Shown here: in pieces, positions 45,647-55,962 of the stretch
How the letters are laid out: every line of letters begins with the position of its first letter
Position numbering within the stretch: position 1 is the first letter of the stretch
From: Rhizobiaceae bacterium MnEN-MB40S
GTDB lineage: Bacteria > Pseudomonadota > Alphaproteobacteria > Rhizobiales > Rhizobiaceae
Length of the DNA: 64,000 bases
Direction: 5' to 3'
Assembly (NCBI GenBank): GCA_024343425.1
Contig: BRLC01000006.1
Span: 1-64,000, forward strand
Notes under the pieces: generated by a model
Seen by the model: only the letters and a program-made list of their open reading frames with translations
Told to the model about the DNA's origin: nothing
Database searches by the model: none
Position numbers and translations under genes: made by a program

Positions 45647-47056
45647 ATGACGAAACACACGCCTGACAGAGGCCGCTCCAGCTTTCTTAACGGGAACGCG
45701 ATCGCACTCGCCTTGTCCATGTTGCTCGCGTCACTCGGGGTCAGCATCGCCACTGTCGCGTTGCCTGCTCTGTCGCGGGAATTCTCCGTATCCGTCTCCG
45801 ACGTTCAATGGGTCATACTGGCCTATTTGCTGGCGGTGACCGTTACGGTCGTTCCCGCAGGCAGAATGGGCGACCTGTTCGGACATCGCCGCGTGCTTCT
45901 GATCGGCTTGGCTGTCTTTGCAGCCGCCTCCGCCTTGTCGAGCGTCGCTCCAACGCTCGCCGTTCTCGTTATCGCCCGCGCCGTTCAGGGCATCGGTGGG
46001 GCAATTCTGATGGCCCTGACTGTCTCTGCAGCCCGTGAACTGGTTTCCGTCGACAGAACCGGTTCGCTCATGGGATTGCTGGGCTCAATGTCGGCGGTCG
46101 GCACCGCCCTCGGTCCGTCGCTCGGCGGCGTGCTGATCTCATCGTTCGGATGGCGATCCTGTTTCGTGCTGATGACCGCGCTGGGTCTCGGCGCTCTCCT
46201 GACGGCCATTCGCGGCTCTGCCCGAACAAACTCCCCCGCGGAGACCGCGAACTTAAGTCTCGATTTACCGGGAAGTCTCGCGCTGGGGCTTGCCCTTGCT
46301 TTTTATGCACTCGCCATGACGGGGACTTTTTCATCCCGGATCAGTGGCAGCCTGTTGCTCACTGCGTGCGGGCTAGCGACAGTACTGTTTATCGTGCTGG
46401 AAAGACGCGCAAAATCGCCGCTCGTGCACTTGCCGGCTTTCCGAAATCATACGATCTTGGCGTCGCTATTCATGAACCTGCTGGTGTCTACCGGCATGAT
46501 GGCGACGCTCGTAATTGGTCCATTCTATCTCATTTTCGGGCTTGGCCTGAACGAAGCGCTCGTCGGAATGACGATGGCGGTCGGGCCAGTCGTTGCGGCC
46601 GTGTCGGGCGTCCCGGCGGGTCGGCTAACGGATCGTTTCGGACCAGCCGCGATCCTGCTCGCCGGTCTTGCCGAGATGATGGTCGGCTTTATTTGCCTCG
46701 CTTTCCTGCCGGGCCTGTTGGGCGTCGGCGGATACGTTCTCTCGCTTGCCATTTTGACGCCGGGTTTCCAACTTTTTCTGGCGGCGAACAACACGACCAT
46801 GATGATTGCTGCAGAAGCAAACCAGCGCGGCATGTTGTCCGGATTGCTCGGCCTGTCGCGCAATCTGGGTTTCATGACGGGCGCGTCCGGTATGAGCGCC
46901 CTCTTCGCAGCAGTTGTTGGAACCCGAAACATACAGCTTGCCGCCTCAGAAACTGTCAGCAAAGGTTTTCTTGTGGTTTTCCTGGCGGCAGCCGGCCTGA
47001 TGATTATCGCGATGGCTGCATCGCGATCGCCATTCTCATCGCCGCGCTCGCCATAG
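45647..47056 (+). CDS. MFS drug-efflux transporter, DHA2 type
   Basis: A 469-aa 14-helix proton antiporter. It shows the family motif A in PAGRMGDLFGHRRVLLIG and motif C-like ALGPSLGGVLISSFGWRSCF. ATG at 45647 has AAGGA 6 bases upstream. The last 12 residues (AASRSPFSSPRSP) are hydrophilic, where a membrane helix would be expected; the other frame there reads IAIAILIAALAIV. This suggests a late frameshift that truncates helix 14. The gene is under the divergent MerR regulator. Confidence 0.85.
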   Translation: MTKHTPDRGRSSFLNGNAIALALSMLLASLGVSIATVALPALSREFSVSVSDVQWVILAYLLAVTVTVVPAGRMGDLFGHRRVLLIGLAVFAAASALSSVAPTLAVLVIARAVQGIGGAILMALTVSAARELVSVDRTGSLMGLLGSMSAVGTALGPSLGGVLISSFGWRSCFVLMTALGLGALLTAIRGSARTNSPAETANLSLDLPGSLALGLALAFYALAMTGTFSSRISGSLLLTACGLATVLFIVLERRAKSPLVHLPAFRNHTILASLFMNLLVSTGMMATLVIGPFYLIFGLGLNEALVGMTMAVGPVVAAVSGVPAGRLTDRFGPAAILLAGLAEMMVGFICLAFLPGLLGVGGYVLSLAILTPGFQLFLAANNTTMMIAAEANQRGMLSGLLGLSRNLGFMTGASGMSALFAAVVGTRNIQLAASETVSKGFLVVFLAAAGLMIIAMAASRSPFSSPRSP

Positions 47057-47183
47057 TGAAAGGTTCAAAGGGTTTTCTGGCGTCGCGTCGGATACCGTAC
47101 GGTCGGAACCTTTTGGGTGGCGGCGCGCCGCACTTCTTTGTAAGTGATGCCGTACATTTCAAACCATCAGGCCGAGCTCCAGC

Positions 47184-48497
47184 ATGAACAACCCCAGAAG
47201 CCCCGAACGGATAGAGTATGCGGTAGAGGGCGGCCATCGTCTGTCCGGCGCGATCGAGCCTTCCGGCAACAAGAACGCCGCGCTGCCGATTATTTGCGCG
47301 GCTCTGCTAACTGACCAGCCGGTCGAACTCTCCAATGTGCCGCGTATTCGCGATGTCGAGGCCCTGATCGAACTGATCCGCTCTCTGGGGGTCGAAGCGG
47401 TCTGGACCGGTGTGAATGATTTGACAATTCATGCGCAGGTCGTCCAACCGACGCGGCTCGACCCAGATTTGTGTTCGCGGATCAGGGCGTCGATCCTGCT
47501 TGCTGGACCGGTGCTTGCCCGTTGCGGGCAGATAACGCTGCCGCCGCCAGGCGGCGACGTCATTGGCCGGCGACGGCTCGACAGCCATTTCCTGGCCTTG
47601 CAGCAGCTTGGCGCCGACATTTCGCTCAACCGCGAAATCGTGTTTCAGGCTGATCGTCTGACCGGCGCCGACGTTTTCCTGGACGAGCCTTCAGTGACTG
47701 CGACGGAAAACGCGCTATGCGCTGCGGTCGCAGCCAGCGGAACAACGGTTCTGCGCAATTGCGCTTCCGAACCGCACGTGCAGGATCTCGCGCATTTTCT
47801 GAACAGGATGGGCGCCCGGATTGAAGGAATTGGCTCCAACTGCATGACGATCGAGGGCGGTAGACCGCTCGGACGGGTCAGCCACCGTATCGGCCCGGAT
47901 CATATTGAGGTTGGATCCCTGATTGGCCTTGCGGCGGCGACCGGCTCGGAGATCCGGATCACGAATGCAGGCGTTGACCAGTTGCGCTCGACCCTGATGG
48001 GGTTCGAAAAGCTCGGGATCAACTGCGCGATCAAGGGCGACGACGTGATCGTCTCTTCCGAGCAATCAAAGCTCATACAGCCGGACTTCGGCGGCCATGT
48101 CCCGAAGATCGAGGATCAGCCCTGGCCCGCCTTCCCCGCCGATACGATGTCGATTGCGATTGTCACCGCCACCCAGTGCACCGGCATGGTGCTGATGTTC
48201 GAGAAGATGTTCGAATCCCGCATGTTCTTCGTCGACAAGCTCATTGCAATGGGGGCAAGGATTGTGCTGTGCGACCCCCACAGAGCGGTCATATCCGGGC
48301 CGACGCGGTTGAAAGCGGCGCGCCTGGAGAGTCCGGATATCAGGGCTGGAATGGCCATGCTTATAGCCGCGATGGCTGCCGACGGAACGTCGATTATCAA
48401 CAACGCCCAGCAAATCGAACGCGGCTACGAGCGGATCGAGGAACGACTGAACGCCATTGGCGCGCGGATCACGCGGACCCCTGCGCGTCCCGCCTGA
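47184..48497 (+). CDS. MurA paralogue with Asp in place of catalytic Cys
   Basis: A 437-aa enolpyruvyl transferase of the UDP-GlcNAc 1-carboxyvinyltransferase family. Substrate residues match MurA: Lys30 (SGNKNAALP), Arg101 (IRASILLAGP), Arg130 after the loop, and the Asp in FPADTMS. The catalytic loop, which in most MurA enzymes is GGCxIGxRP, reads PGGDVIGRRR, so the Cys (E. coli 115) is Asp125. Such Asp variants are active and insensitive to fosfomycin in other bacteria. It is not linked to the usual MurA neighbours, so it is probably a second copy. Confidence 0.88.
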   Translation: MNNPRSPERIEYAVEGGHRLSGAIEPSGNKNAALPIICAALLTDQPVELSNVPRIRDVEALIELIRSLGVEAVWTGVNDLTIHAQVVQPTRLDPDLCSRIRASILLAGPVLARCGQITLPPPGGDVIGRRRLDSHFLALQQLGADISLNREIVFQADRLTGADVFLDEPSVTATENALCAAVAASGTTVLRNCASEPHVQDLAHFLNRMGARIEGIGSNCMTIEGGRPLGRVSHRIGPDHIEVGSLIGLAAATGSEIRITNAGVDQLRSTLMGFEKLGINCAIKGDDVIVSSEQSKLIQPDFGGHVPKIEDQPWPAFPADTMSIAIVTATQCTGMVLMFEKMFESRMFFVDKLIAMGARIVLCDPHRAVISGPTRLKAARLESPDIRAGMAMLIAAMAADGTSIINNAQQIERGYERIEERLNAIGARITRTPARPA

Positions 48498-48503
48498 CAG
48501 GCG

Positions 48504-48893
48504 CTATTTACCGGCTTGCAGATCAATGGTGAGTTCGGCGCCGCCAAGCCCGTGAACCTTGTCATGTCCGCGCAAGGTGACGCTGTTGACGCCCGCGGGA
48601 ACAGCGACTCCGGACAAGCTGCGCGTGAAGGGCTGTTCCTCGACATGCGGATGCAGCAAAACGCGCTCGCCATAGACTGTTCCGTCCGGACCGACGACGT
48701 CCCAGCGATCAGCGTAATGATCCCATCCCTCATCTTCGTGGCGCAGCGTAACGGAAAATGTCCAGCTTCCATCGGCGGCCTGCCTGGCGTCGACCGCCAT
48801 CACATCGACCTCGCCTGCAGCCACCGTCGCAGTTACAAGACCAACGGCCACAATCATGGCCGCGCCTTTGGGAATCAGCCTTGATAAGCCCAT
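48504..48893 (-). CDS. Conserved exported protein, unknown
   Basis: A 129-aa protein with a signal peptide (GLSRLIPKGAAMIVAVGLVTATVAAGEVDV) and a beta-sandwich-like body (WTFSVTLRHEDEGWDHYADRWDVVGPDG, then GVNSVTLRGHDKVHGLGGAELTIDL). It is probably periplasmic. The ATG at 48893 has AAGGAGG upstream. It ends 6 bp from the convergent murA paralogue. No function known to me. Confidence 0.85.
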   Translation of the reverse strand: MGLSRLIPKGAAMIVAVGLVTATVAAGEVDVMAVDARQAADGSWTFSVTLRHEDEGWDHYADRWDVVGPDGTVYGERVLLHPHVEEQPFTRSLSGVAVPAGVNSVTLRGHDKVHGLGGAELTIDLQAGK

Positions 48894-48986
48894 CGTCGCC
48901 TCCTTCTTCAGGAGACGCAATCTGACATTCGTGGAGGCTCGGACAAAATCAAAATCGTGCGATGACGCCGGTCGGGCAATCGGCGA

Positions 48987-49463
48987 TCAAAACGGAATGT
49001 CGTCGTCCAGATCATTCGCCATGCCGCCGCCGCCTTGGCGCGACGGCTGTCCGTAATCCCCACGGTCGTCATTGTCGCCGAACCCGCCACCGGACTGCCC
49101 CGGATTGTCGCCCCTGCCGTCCAGCATCGTAAGCGAGGAATTGAAGCCCTGCAGCACGACTTCGGTGGAATAGCGATCCTGTCCGCTCTGGTCCTGCCAC
49201 TTGCGGGTTTGCAACTGCCCTTCAAGATAGATTTTGGAGCCCTTGCGGAGATATTGTTCGGCGATCTTGCACAGGCCTTCATTGAAAATGACGACGCGGT
49301 GCCATTCGGTCCGTTCGCGACGTTCGCCGGAATTGCGGTCGCGCCAGGTTTCCGACGTGGCGACGCGCAGGTTTGCGATCGGCCGTCCGTCCTGCGTGCG
49401 GCGAATTTCCGGATCGGCCCCGAGATTCCCCACCAGAATGACCTTGTTGACACTACCCGCCAT
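48987..49463 (-). CDS. ssb: Single-stranded DNA-binding protein
   Basis: A 158-aa protein. The OB fold is recognisable ([17 protein letters not shown], then [16 protein letters not shown]), followed by a glycine-rich disordered linker and the conserved acidic tip DDDIPF that binds partner proteins. It is divergent from uvrA with a LexA box between them. Confidence 0.96.
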   Translation of the reverse strand: MAGSVNKVILVGNLGADPEIRRTQDGRPIANLRVATSETWRDRNSGERRERTEWHRVVIFNEGLCKIAEQYLRKGSKIYLEGQLQTRKWQDQSGQDRYSTEVVLQGFNSSLTMLDGRGDNPGQSGGGFGDNDDRGDYGQPSRQGGGGMANDLDDDIPF

Positions 49464-49805
49464 GACTTTTCCTCACTGGATTTTGAAAAGGTTCGCCGCG
49501 TTTGCCGCACGGCACCTGAAATTTCGCCCGACAATAGACCAATTGACCGGCCATTGCCGGATGGAATTGCTCTTTCCACAGGAGCTTTTTGTTCCTATTA
49601 TGTTCTAGTTCGTGTAAAGCTGGCTGTCAAACGATTCCCCAGCGCCGAGTTCTCGCCCTGTGGTCACAAAGCTATTCGTGATTACATCTCGACATTCGAT
49701 GTTCAGGAACTAGATTATGAGGCTGCACAGGAAGCGGCACGAGCCAGACTTTGGCGCTTTTCAAGACAACCGGACACATGACCGACGGAGCGCGGACGAC
49801 AAGGC
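49464..49805. promoter_or_regulatory. Shared ssb/uvrA control region
   Basis: 342 bp without a gene. It contains a LexA box at 49591-49605 and presumably both divergent promoters. No other element is clear. Confidence 0.7.
49591..49605. promoter_or_regulatory. LexA (SOS) box, alphaproteobacterial type
   Basis: GTTCCTATTATGTTC is an exact GTTC-N7-GTTC match to the alphaproteobacterial LexA box. It is 128 bp before ssb and 201 bp before uvrA, so both may be SOS-induced. Confidence 0.85.
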
Positions 49806-52715
49806 ATGAGCGAACTGAAGACCATTTCCATACGCGGCGCCCGCGAGCATAATCTGAAGAATGTCGATCTCGACCTGCCCCGCAACCGGCTGATCGTTAT
49901 GACCGGGCTGTCCGGATCCGGCAAATCTTCACTGGCCTTCGACACGATCTACGCGGAAGGCCAGCGCCGTTATGTGGAGAGCCTCTCGGCCTACGCCCGG
50001 CAATTCCTGGAGATGATGCAGAAGCCGGATGTCGACCAGATCGACGGCCTGTCGCCTGCGATATCGATCGAGCAGAAGACCACGTCGCGCAATCCGCGTT
50101 CGACGGTGGGAACGGTCACCGAAATCTACGACTATCTGCGCCTTCTCTTCGCGCGCGTTGGCGTGCCCTATTCGCCCGCTACGGGTCTACCCATCGAGAG
50201 CCAGACGGTCAGCCAGATGGTGGACCGCGTCATGACGCTGGAGGAAGGCACGCGGCTCTATATCCTTGCTCCGCTGGTGCGCGGTCGCAAGGGAGAATAC
50301 CGCAAGGAACTCGCCGAGCTGATGAAGAAGGGCTTCCAGCGCGTCAAGGTGGACGGCGAATTCCATGAAATCGCCGATGTTCCGGCGCTCGACAAGAAAT
50401 ACAAGCATGACATCGACGTGGTGGTCGACCGCGTCGTCGTGCGCGACGATCTGCCGACCAGGCTCGCGGACAGCCTGGAAACCTGCCTGTCCATTTCCGA
50501 TGGCCTCGCGATCGCGGAATTTGCCGATCGGCCAATCGAAAACGCCGGAGAAGGCGCAAACAAGTCGAAGAACGAAACCCACGAGAGGCTGGTCTTTTCG
50601 GAAAAATTCGCCTGCCCGGTGTCCGGCTTCACGATTCCCGAGATCGAGCCGAGGCTATTTTCCTTCAACAACCCATTCGGCGCCTGCCCGACCTGTGACG
50701 GACTTGGCACACAGCAGAAGATCGACACGACGCTGGTCATTCCGGAGCCCGGACGAACGTTGCGCGACGGCGCGATTGCTCCTTGGTCGAAATCATCGTC
50801 GCCTTACTACACCCAGACGCTTGAAGCGCTCGGCCGCCATTTCGACTTCAAGCTCGGCGCCCGCTGGAACGAACTCCCAGAAGCTGCGCAAAAGGCCATT
50901 CTTCACGGGACCGACGAAAAGATTGAGTTCCGCTACGACGACGGCCTTCGCTCCTACAAGACTACAAAGACGTTCGAGGGAATCATTCCCAATCTCGAGC
51001 GGCGCTGGAAGGAAACGGATTCCGCCTGGTCGCGTGAAGAGATCGAGCGTTACATGACGGCCGCCCCATGCCCCGCCTGCTCCGGCTATCGGCTCAAGCC
51101 GGAGGCGCTGGCCGTCAAGATCGGCGGATTGCATGTCGGCGAGGTGACGGCGTTCTCGATTCGAGACGCCGCACGCTGGTTCGAGGAGCTTCCCGACGCC
51201 CTCAACGATAAGCAGAACGAAATCGCCGTGCGGATCCTGAAAGAGATTCGCGACCGGTTGAAATTTCTGAATGACGTGGGGCTCGACTACCTGACGCTTG
51301 CCCGCAATTCCGGAACGCTTTCTGGCGGCGAAAGCCAGCGAATTCGACTGGCCTCGCAGATCGGGTCTGGCCTGACCGGCGTGCTCTATGTGCTCGACGA
51401 ACCATCCATCGGCCTGCATCAGCGCGACAATGCGCGTCTTCTGGATACCCTTAAACGCCTGCGGGACATCGGCAACACCGTGATTGTGGTCGAGCATGAC
51501 GAAGACGCGATCCTCACGGCCGACTATGTCGTCGATATTGGTCCGGCCGCCGGCATTCACGGCGGCGAGGTCATCGCCCAGGGACCGCCCCGTGATATCA
51601 TGGCGTCACCGAAATCGCTGACCGGCCAGTATCTGTCCGGGAAGATGGAAGTGGCCGTGCCATCCGAACGTCGCAAGGCGAACAAGAAACGGATGCTTTC
51701 CGTCGTCGGCGCCACGGGGAACAATCTCAAGAATGTCTCGGCCGACATTCCACTCGGCCTGTTCACCTGCGTGACGGGCGTTTCGGGAGGCGGCAAATCG
51801 ACATTCCTGATAGAGACGCTCTACAAGGCGGCCGCGCGCCGGGTCATGGGCGCGCGCGAGAACCCCGCCCCGCACGAACGCATCGACGGACTGCAGAACA
51901 TCGACAAGGTGATCGATATCGACCAGTCCCCTATCGGTCGCACCCCCCGATCCAATCCAGCCACATACACCGGCGCTTTCACGCCGATACGCGACTGGTT
52001 CGCCGGGTTGCCGGAATCAAAGGCTCGTGGGTATCAGCCGGGCCGGTTCTCATTCAACGTCAAAGGCGGCCGTTGCGAAGCCTGCCAGGGCGACGGCGTT
52101 ATCAAGATCGAGATGCATTTCCTGCCGGATGTCTATGTCACCTGCGATGTCTGTCACGGCCAGAGATACAATCGCGAAACGCTGGAGGTTACCTTCAGGG
52201 GTAAGTCGATCGCTGATGTTCTGGAGATGACGGTCGAGGAAGGCTGCGAGTTCTTTTCAGCGGTGCCCGCCGTCCGCGACAAGCTACAAACCCTGAAACG
52301 GGTCGGGCTCGGCTACATCAAGGTGGGTCAGCAGGCAACGACGCTGTCGGGCGGCGAGGCGCAAAGGGTCAAGCTTGCGAAAGAACTGTCCAAGCGTTCG
52401 ACAGGACGCACGCTTTATATTCTGGACGAGCCGACGACGGGTCTGCATTTTCATGATGTCGCCAAACTCCTCGACGTTCTGCATGAAATCGTCAACCAGG
52501 GCAATTCGGTCGTGGTGATCGAGCATAATCTCGAAGTCATCAAAACCGCTGACCACGTCATCGATCTTGGACCGGAAGGCGGCGACGGCGGCGGAGAAAT
52601 CATTGCAACGGGAACGCCGGAAGACGTCGTTCTCGAACCCCGATCCTACACGGGGCAATTCCTAAAAGACCTACTCGAGCGGCGGCCCGGCAAGGATATC
52701 GAAGCCGCCGAATAA
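49806..52715 (+). CDS. uvrA: Excinuclease ABC subunit A
   Basis: A 969-aa damage-recognition ATPase for nucleotide excision repair. It has two ABC modules with Walker [10 protein letters not shown] (N-terminal) and [10 protein letters not shown] (C-terminal), signature motifs (TLSGGE) in each, and zinc modules ([37 protein letters not shown]). The start is ATG at 49806. Length and motifs are full. Confidence 0.97.
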   Translation: MSELKTISIRGAREHNLKNVDLDLPRNRLIVMTGLSGSGKSSLAFDTIYAEGQRRYVESLSAYARQFLEMMQKPDVDQIDGLSPAISIEQKTTSRNPRSTVGTVTEIYDYLRLLFARVGVPYSPATGLPIESQTVSQMVDRVMTLEEGTRLYILAPLVRGRKGEYRKELAELMKKGFQRVKVDGEFHEIADVPALDKKYKHDIDVVVDRVVVRDDLPTRLADSLETCLSISDGLAIAEFADRPIENAGEGANKSKNETHERLVFSEKFACPVSGFTIPEIEPRLFSFNNPFGACPTCDGLGTQQKIDTTLVIPEPGRTLRDGAIAPWSKSSSPYYTQTLEALGRHFDFKLGARWNELPEAAQKAILHGTDEKIEFRYDDGLRSYKTTKTFEGIIPNLERRWKETDSAWSREEIERYMTAAPCPACSGYRLKPEALAVKIGGLHVGEVTAFSIRDAARWFEELPDALNDKQNEIAVRILKEIRDRLKFLNDVGLDYLTLARNSGTLSGGESQRIRLASQIGSGLTGVLYVLDEPSIGLHQRDNARLLDTLKRLRDIGNTVIVVEHDEDAILTADYVVDIGPAAGIHGGEVIAQGPPRDIMASPKSLTGQYLSGKMEVAVPSERRKANKKRMLSVVGATGNNLKNVSADIPLGLFTCVTGVSGGGKSTFLIETLYKAAARRVMGARENPAPHERIDGLQNIDKVIDIDQSPIGRTPRSNPATYTGAFTPIRDWFAGLPESKARGYQPGRFSFNVKGGRCEACQGDGVIKIEMHFLPDVYVTCDVCHGQRYNRETLEVTFRGKSIADVLEMTVEEGCEFFSAVPAVRDKLQTLKRVGLGYIKVGQQATTLSGGEAQRVKLAKELSKRSTGRTLYILDEPTTGLHFHDVAKLLDVLHEIVNQGNSVVVIEHNLEVIKTADHVIDLGPEGGDGGGEIIATGTPEDVVLEPRSYTGQFLKDLLERRPGKDIEAAE

Positions 52716-52738
52716 TTGATATTGCCCAGGAGGTTTCA

Positions 52739-53545
52739 ATGGCGAAACACGGCGTCATTCGCACAGGTATCGGCGGCTGGACATTCGAGCCCTGGCGCGG
52801 GACCTTCTATCCTGCGGATTTGCGACAGAAGGACGAACTCAACTACGCAAGCCGCAGACTCGGAACAATCGAGATCAACGGCACCTACTACGGATCGCAA
52901 AAACCGGAAACGTTCGCAAAATGGGCGGCCGATGTTCCGGAAGGCTTCGTATTCTCCGTCAAGGGCATTCGCTATGTATCGAACCGGAAGGTGTTGGCGC
53001 AATCCGGAGAGTCCCTTGAGAAATTCTTGAATTCAGGCGTCACCGAACTGGGCGACAGCCTCGGCCCCATTCTCTGGCAGTTCGCGCCGACCAAGAAATT
53101 CGACCCGGATGATTTCGGCGCGTTTCTGGCGTTGCTGCCGGATAAATGGAATGGGGTGGCGTTGAAACACGCCGTTGAAGTCCGTCACCCCAGTTTCTCG
53201 ACGCCGGAATACGTCGAACTCTGCAGGCGTTACGGCGTCGCCAACGTCTATGCCGACCATTTCACCTATCCGGAGATCGCCGATGTGACGGCGCCCTTTG
53301 TCTATGCGCGCTTGCAAAAAGGCGATGACGCGATTCCGACGGCTTACGAGGAAAGCCAACTCGACGTCTGTGCGCAGCGCGCCAGGCAGTGGGCGTGTGG
53401 CGAAGCGCCTTCCGGTCTCTCCTGCGCCGCAGATCCCGAGCCTGACGGCAAGGCGCGGGATGTCTATGTCTATTTCATCCACGAGGGTAAGGTGAATGCG
53501 CCGCAAGCCGCCCTGGCCCTGGCTGATCGCCTTATAGGGACATGA
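52739..53545 (+). CDS. DUF72 (YecE-like) protein
   Basis: A 268-aa protein of a TIM-barrel family of unknown function (RTGIGGWTFEPWRGTFYP, then FSVKGIRYVSNRK, the VEVRHPSF block and VYFIHEGKVNAPQAA). GGAGG lies before the ATG. Its stop overlaps the next start (ATGA). Confidence 0.9.
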   Translation: MAKHGVIRTGIGGWTFEPWRGTFYPADLRQKDELNYASRRLGTIEINGTYYGSQKPETFAKWAADVPEGFVFSVKGIRYVSNRKVLAQSGESLEKFLNSGVTELGDSLGPILWQFAPTKKFDPDDFGAFLALLPDKWNGVALKHAVEVRHPSFSTPEYVELCRRYGVANVYADHFTYPEIADVTAPFVYARLQKGDDAIPTAYEESQLDVCAQRARQWACGEAPSGLSCAADPEPDGKARDVYVYFIHEGKVNAPQAALALADRLIGT

Positions 53546-53844
53546 GCATGAAAACCGCCGAAGATTGCCAGACAATGGACGACATTCGCGTCGAGATCGA
53601 TCGGCTGGACCGCGACTTGATGAAACTGCTCGCGGAACGCTCAACCTATGTTGATCGCGCCGCCGACATCAAGCGGGTGACTGGAGAGGCGCCGGACACC
53701 CGGTGGCGCGTGAAAGAAGTGCTGGACAATGCGCGGCGCAACGCGTCGGACAACGGCCTCGACCCGGATTTCGCAGAAGCGCTCTGGCGACAACTTCTGA
53801 AACTTGCGATCAGCCGGGAAACCGATCGCCTCAAGCAGGATTAG
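53542..53844 (+). CDS. Chorismate mutase, AroQ type
   Basis: A 100-aa all-helical enzyme that converts chorismate to prephenate for Phe/Tyr. Family residues are seen in VEIDRLDRDLMKLLAERS (Arg in the first helix and ERS Arg) and the Lys of ADIKR. The Arg of the third helix (RWRVKEV) is kept, but the residue after it is Val where E. coli has Glu. A related activity such as isochorismate-pyruvate lyase cannot be ruled out. Coupled to the DUF72 gene by a 4-bp overlap. Confidence 0.85.
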   Translation: MSMKTAEDCQTMDDIRVEIDRLDRDLMKLLAERSTYVDRAADIKRVTGEAPDTRWRVKEVLDNARRNASDNGLDPDFAEALWRQLLKLAISRETDRLKQD

Positions 53845-54181
53845 GCGGATAGTGGACGGCCAGCCAGACTGTCGGCGGACTGTCTTGCGTCCAGGTGACC
53901 CGATGGCGGCAATGCGCTGGAAGAAGCAGCCAGTCGCCGGCCGAAAGGTCACGTTCGTCTTCTTCCCCCTCGACCAACAGGCGCGCCGCGCCTGATACCA
54001 CCATTACCCATTCGTCTCTTTCCTGATCGTACCATTCGCCTTCCGGGGTCGCCTGTCCGGTCGAGACGATACGCTCGACCAGAACGTCCCCGCCGCCCGA
54101 CAGTCGCTCGAATATCTCCTCAGCAACCGGTTCGGCTGGCAATTCCGCGCCAATATTTCCCTTTGAAATCGTCATAACCAT
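53831..54181 (-). CDS. Cupin-domain protein
   Basis: A 116-aa single-cupin protein (EGEWYDQERDEWVMVVSGAARLLVEGEE, then LLPAHCRHRVTWT, with the metal-ligand type His and Glu). Function unknown; such proteins may bind metal or act on small molecules. Its ATG overlaps the stop of nnrDE (TGATG), so it is coupled to it, with GGAG upstream. It converges on the chorismate mutase with a 14-bp overlap. Confidence 0.82.
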   Translation of the reverse strand: MVMTISKGNIGAELPAEPVAEEIFERLSGGGDVLVERIVSTGQATPEGEWYDQERDEWVMVVSGAARLLVEGEEDERDLSAGDWLLLPAHCRHRVTWTQDSPPTVWLAVHYPPNPA

Positions 54182-55704
54182 CAATACTCCTGAAATGAGG
54201 AAAAGGCCGGCAGGTTGTTGGCGAGGTCCTCCGCTATCAACCCCTCGCCTGCGCGGTTGCCTGCCTCTCCATGGAGCCAGGCCGCGGCGCAAGCCGCCTC
54301 AAAGCCAGGCATGCCCTGCGCAACAAGGCCGCCAAGCACCCCGGCAAGCGTATCGCCCGATCCGGCGGTGGCGAGCCACGGCGGAGCGTTATCGCAGATC
54401 GCCGCCCGCCCCGACGGATCGGCGATCACCGTATCGGCGCCCTTGTAAATAACGATCGCCCCCGTCTCCCTGGAGGCGGATCGCGTCTGCTCGATCTTCG
54501 AACGCGTTGCATCGGACGCGATTTGCGGAAACAGCCGCGCGAATTCACCCTGATGCGGCGTCAGAAACAGACTGGCGTCCTGATTGGCGGCAGCCTGTGT
54601 CAGTTGATCATGAAAGCGCGTAAAGGAGGTTATGCCGTCCGCGTCGAGAACGAGAGCTCTGCCTGCGCCCAGGATGCGTTTTACAAAATCCCGCGCTTTT
54701 TCTCCCACGCCAAATCCGGGTCCGAGCACGAAACTGTTGAACCGCGGGTCCTCAAGCAGGCCGTCGAGATCGGCGTCTCCATCGATTGTTCGCAGCATGA
54801 TCGACGTCAGTTGCGCTGCATTGGCGGCGTTCGCGGAGGCTGGTGAAAGCACGGTCACAAGTCCCGCCCCCACGCGCAATCCCGCAATCGCCGCCAGTCG
54901 GGCGGCGCCGGTCTGGCGATAGCCGCCGCTGAAAACACCCAGATGTCCGCGCGTATATTTGTGGGAGTTTGCGGCAAGCAGCGGCAGGGTGTCCCGCCAC
55001 AGCGCCGGTCTGTTCAGCCAGAGAGCTTCCGTCTCTGCTTCGATGCAACGGGACGGTATGCCGATATCCGCGATCTCCAGTTCACCGCAAAGATTGCGCC
55101 CAGGCAGGAGGAAATGCCCGGGCTTGGGCGCCGCGAACGTGACGGTGCGGCTTGCCCTGAAGGCCGTTCCTCTAACGCGCCCAGTCTCCCCCGACAGACC
55201 GGAAGGCAAGTCGGCGGCAATGACGGGCGTATCAAACGCATTGATCGCTTCGATCACACGCGCGGCAACGCCTTCGACATCCCGCTGCAAGCCGGCTCCG
55301 AAAAGCGCGTCGATAACCACGCGCCCGTCAGAAGGAACATAATCCTCGAGAGAAAGGATTTTATCGCCCCAGTCGTCTCTGGCGCAGGCTGCGTCGCCCG
55401 CAAGTTTTGCAGGATCGCCCAGGCTGTAACAGGCGGCCCTAATGCCCGACGCTCGCAACATTTTCGCAGCAACGTAGCCGTCTCCGCCATTGTTGCCTGG
55501 GCCGCACAATACATTAACGCCCGTGGCGCCGCCGTAATGGCGCAGGACCGACGCCGCAATGGCGGCGCCCGCCATCTGCATCAGACGATATCCGACAATT
55601 CCGGAGTCGATTGCGCGCTGGTCGATCCGACCCATCGCCGACGGGGTGACGACTGGTTCAAGGGCAGTTCTCATCTCTCCCGCGATCCTCTGGACTCGCT
55701 CCAT
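54181..55704 (-). CDS. nnr: Bifunctional NAD(P)H-hydrate epimerase/dehydratase
   Basis: A 507-aa repair enzyme for hydrated NAD(P)H. The N-terminal epimerase part has VLCGPGNNGGDGYVAAKML and the DALFGAGL block; the C-terminal ADP-dependent dehydratase has LTPHQGEFARLF, VIYKGADTVIADP and WLATAGSGDTLAGVLGG. In rhizobia this gene is commonly found near glnB-glnA, as here. The start may be the ATG at 55704 or the one ten codons later. Confidence 0.93.
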   Translation of the reverse strand: MERVQRIAGEMRTALEPVVTPSAMGRIDQRAIDSGIVGYRLMQMAGAAIAASVLRHYGGATGVNVLCGPGNNGGDGYVAAKMLRASGIRAACYSLGDPAKLAGDAACARDDWGDKILSLEDYVPSDGRVVIDALFGAGLQRDVEGVAARVIEAINAFDTPVIAADLPSGLSGETGRVRGTAFRASRTVTFAAPKPGHFLLPGRNLCGELEIADIGIPSRCIEAETEALWLNRPALWRDTLPLLAANSHKYTRGHLGVFSGGYRQTGAARLAAIAGLRVGAGLVTVLSPASANAANAAQLTSIMLRTIDGDADLDGLLEDPRFNSFVLGPGFGVGEKARDFVKRILGAGRALVLDADGITSFTRFHDQLTQAAANQDASLFLTPHQGEFARLFPQIASDATRSKIEQTRSASRETGAIVIYKGADTVIADPSGRAAICDNAPPWLATAGSGDTLAGVLGGLVAQGMPGFEAACAAAWLHGEAGNRAGEGLIAEDLANNLPAFSSFQEY

Positions 55705-55794
55705 TCCTCACGTCGAATAGACACCAGCATGCTGATCTCTTCAATCGAATTAAGACGAGCGAAATGAAACCGATATGATTATATTTTGTGCATT

Positions 55795-55811
55795 TGCACA
55801 TAATTAATGCA
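55795..55811. promoter_or_regulatory. NtrC upstream activator site
   Basis: TGCACATAATTAATGCA fits the 17-bp NtrC pattern TGCAC-N7-GTGCA with one mismatch. It lies about 150 bp before the sigma-54 promoter, a usual enhancer distance. Confidence 0.6.
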
Positions 55812-55962
55812 TAGACCATTGTCCTATTTATAGGACTGGCTTAGCCTGAATGTGCAAAACCGGATGCATAGGTCAGGCCATTGGGTCCAGCGCTCCCGAA
55901 ACCGAGGCAACGGAGGCGGCAGCGTCCTTTGGCGAAGTTATTTTTGATCGAACAGCTCTAAT

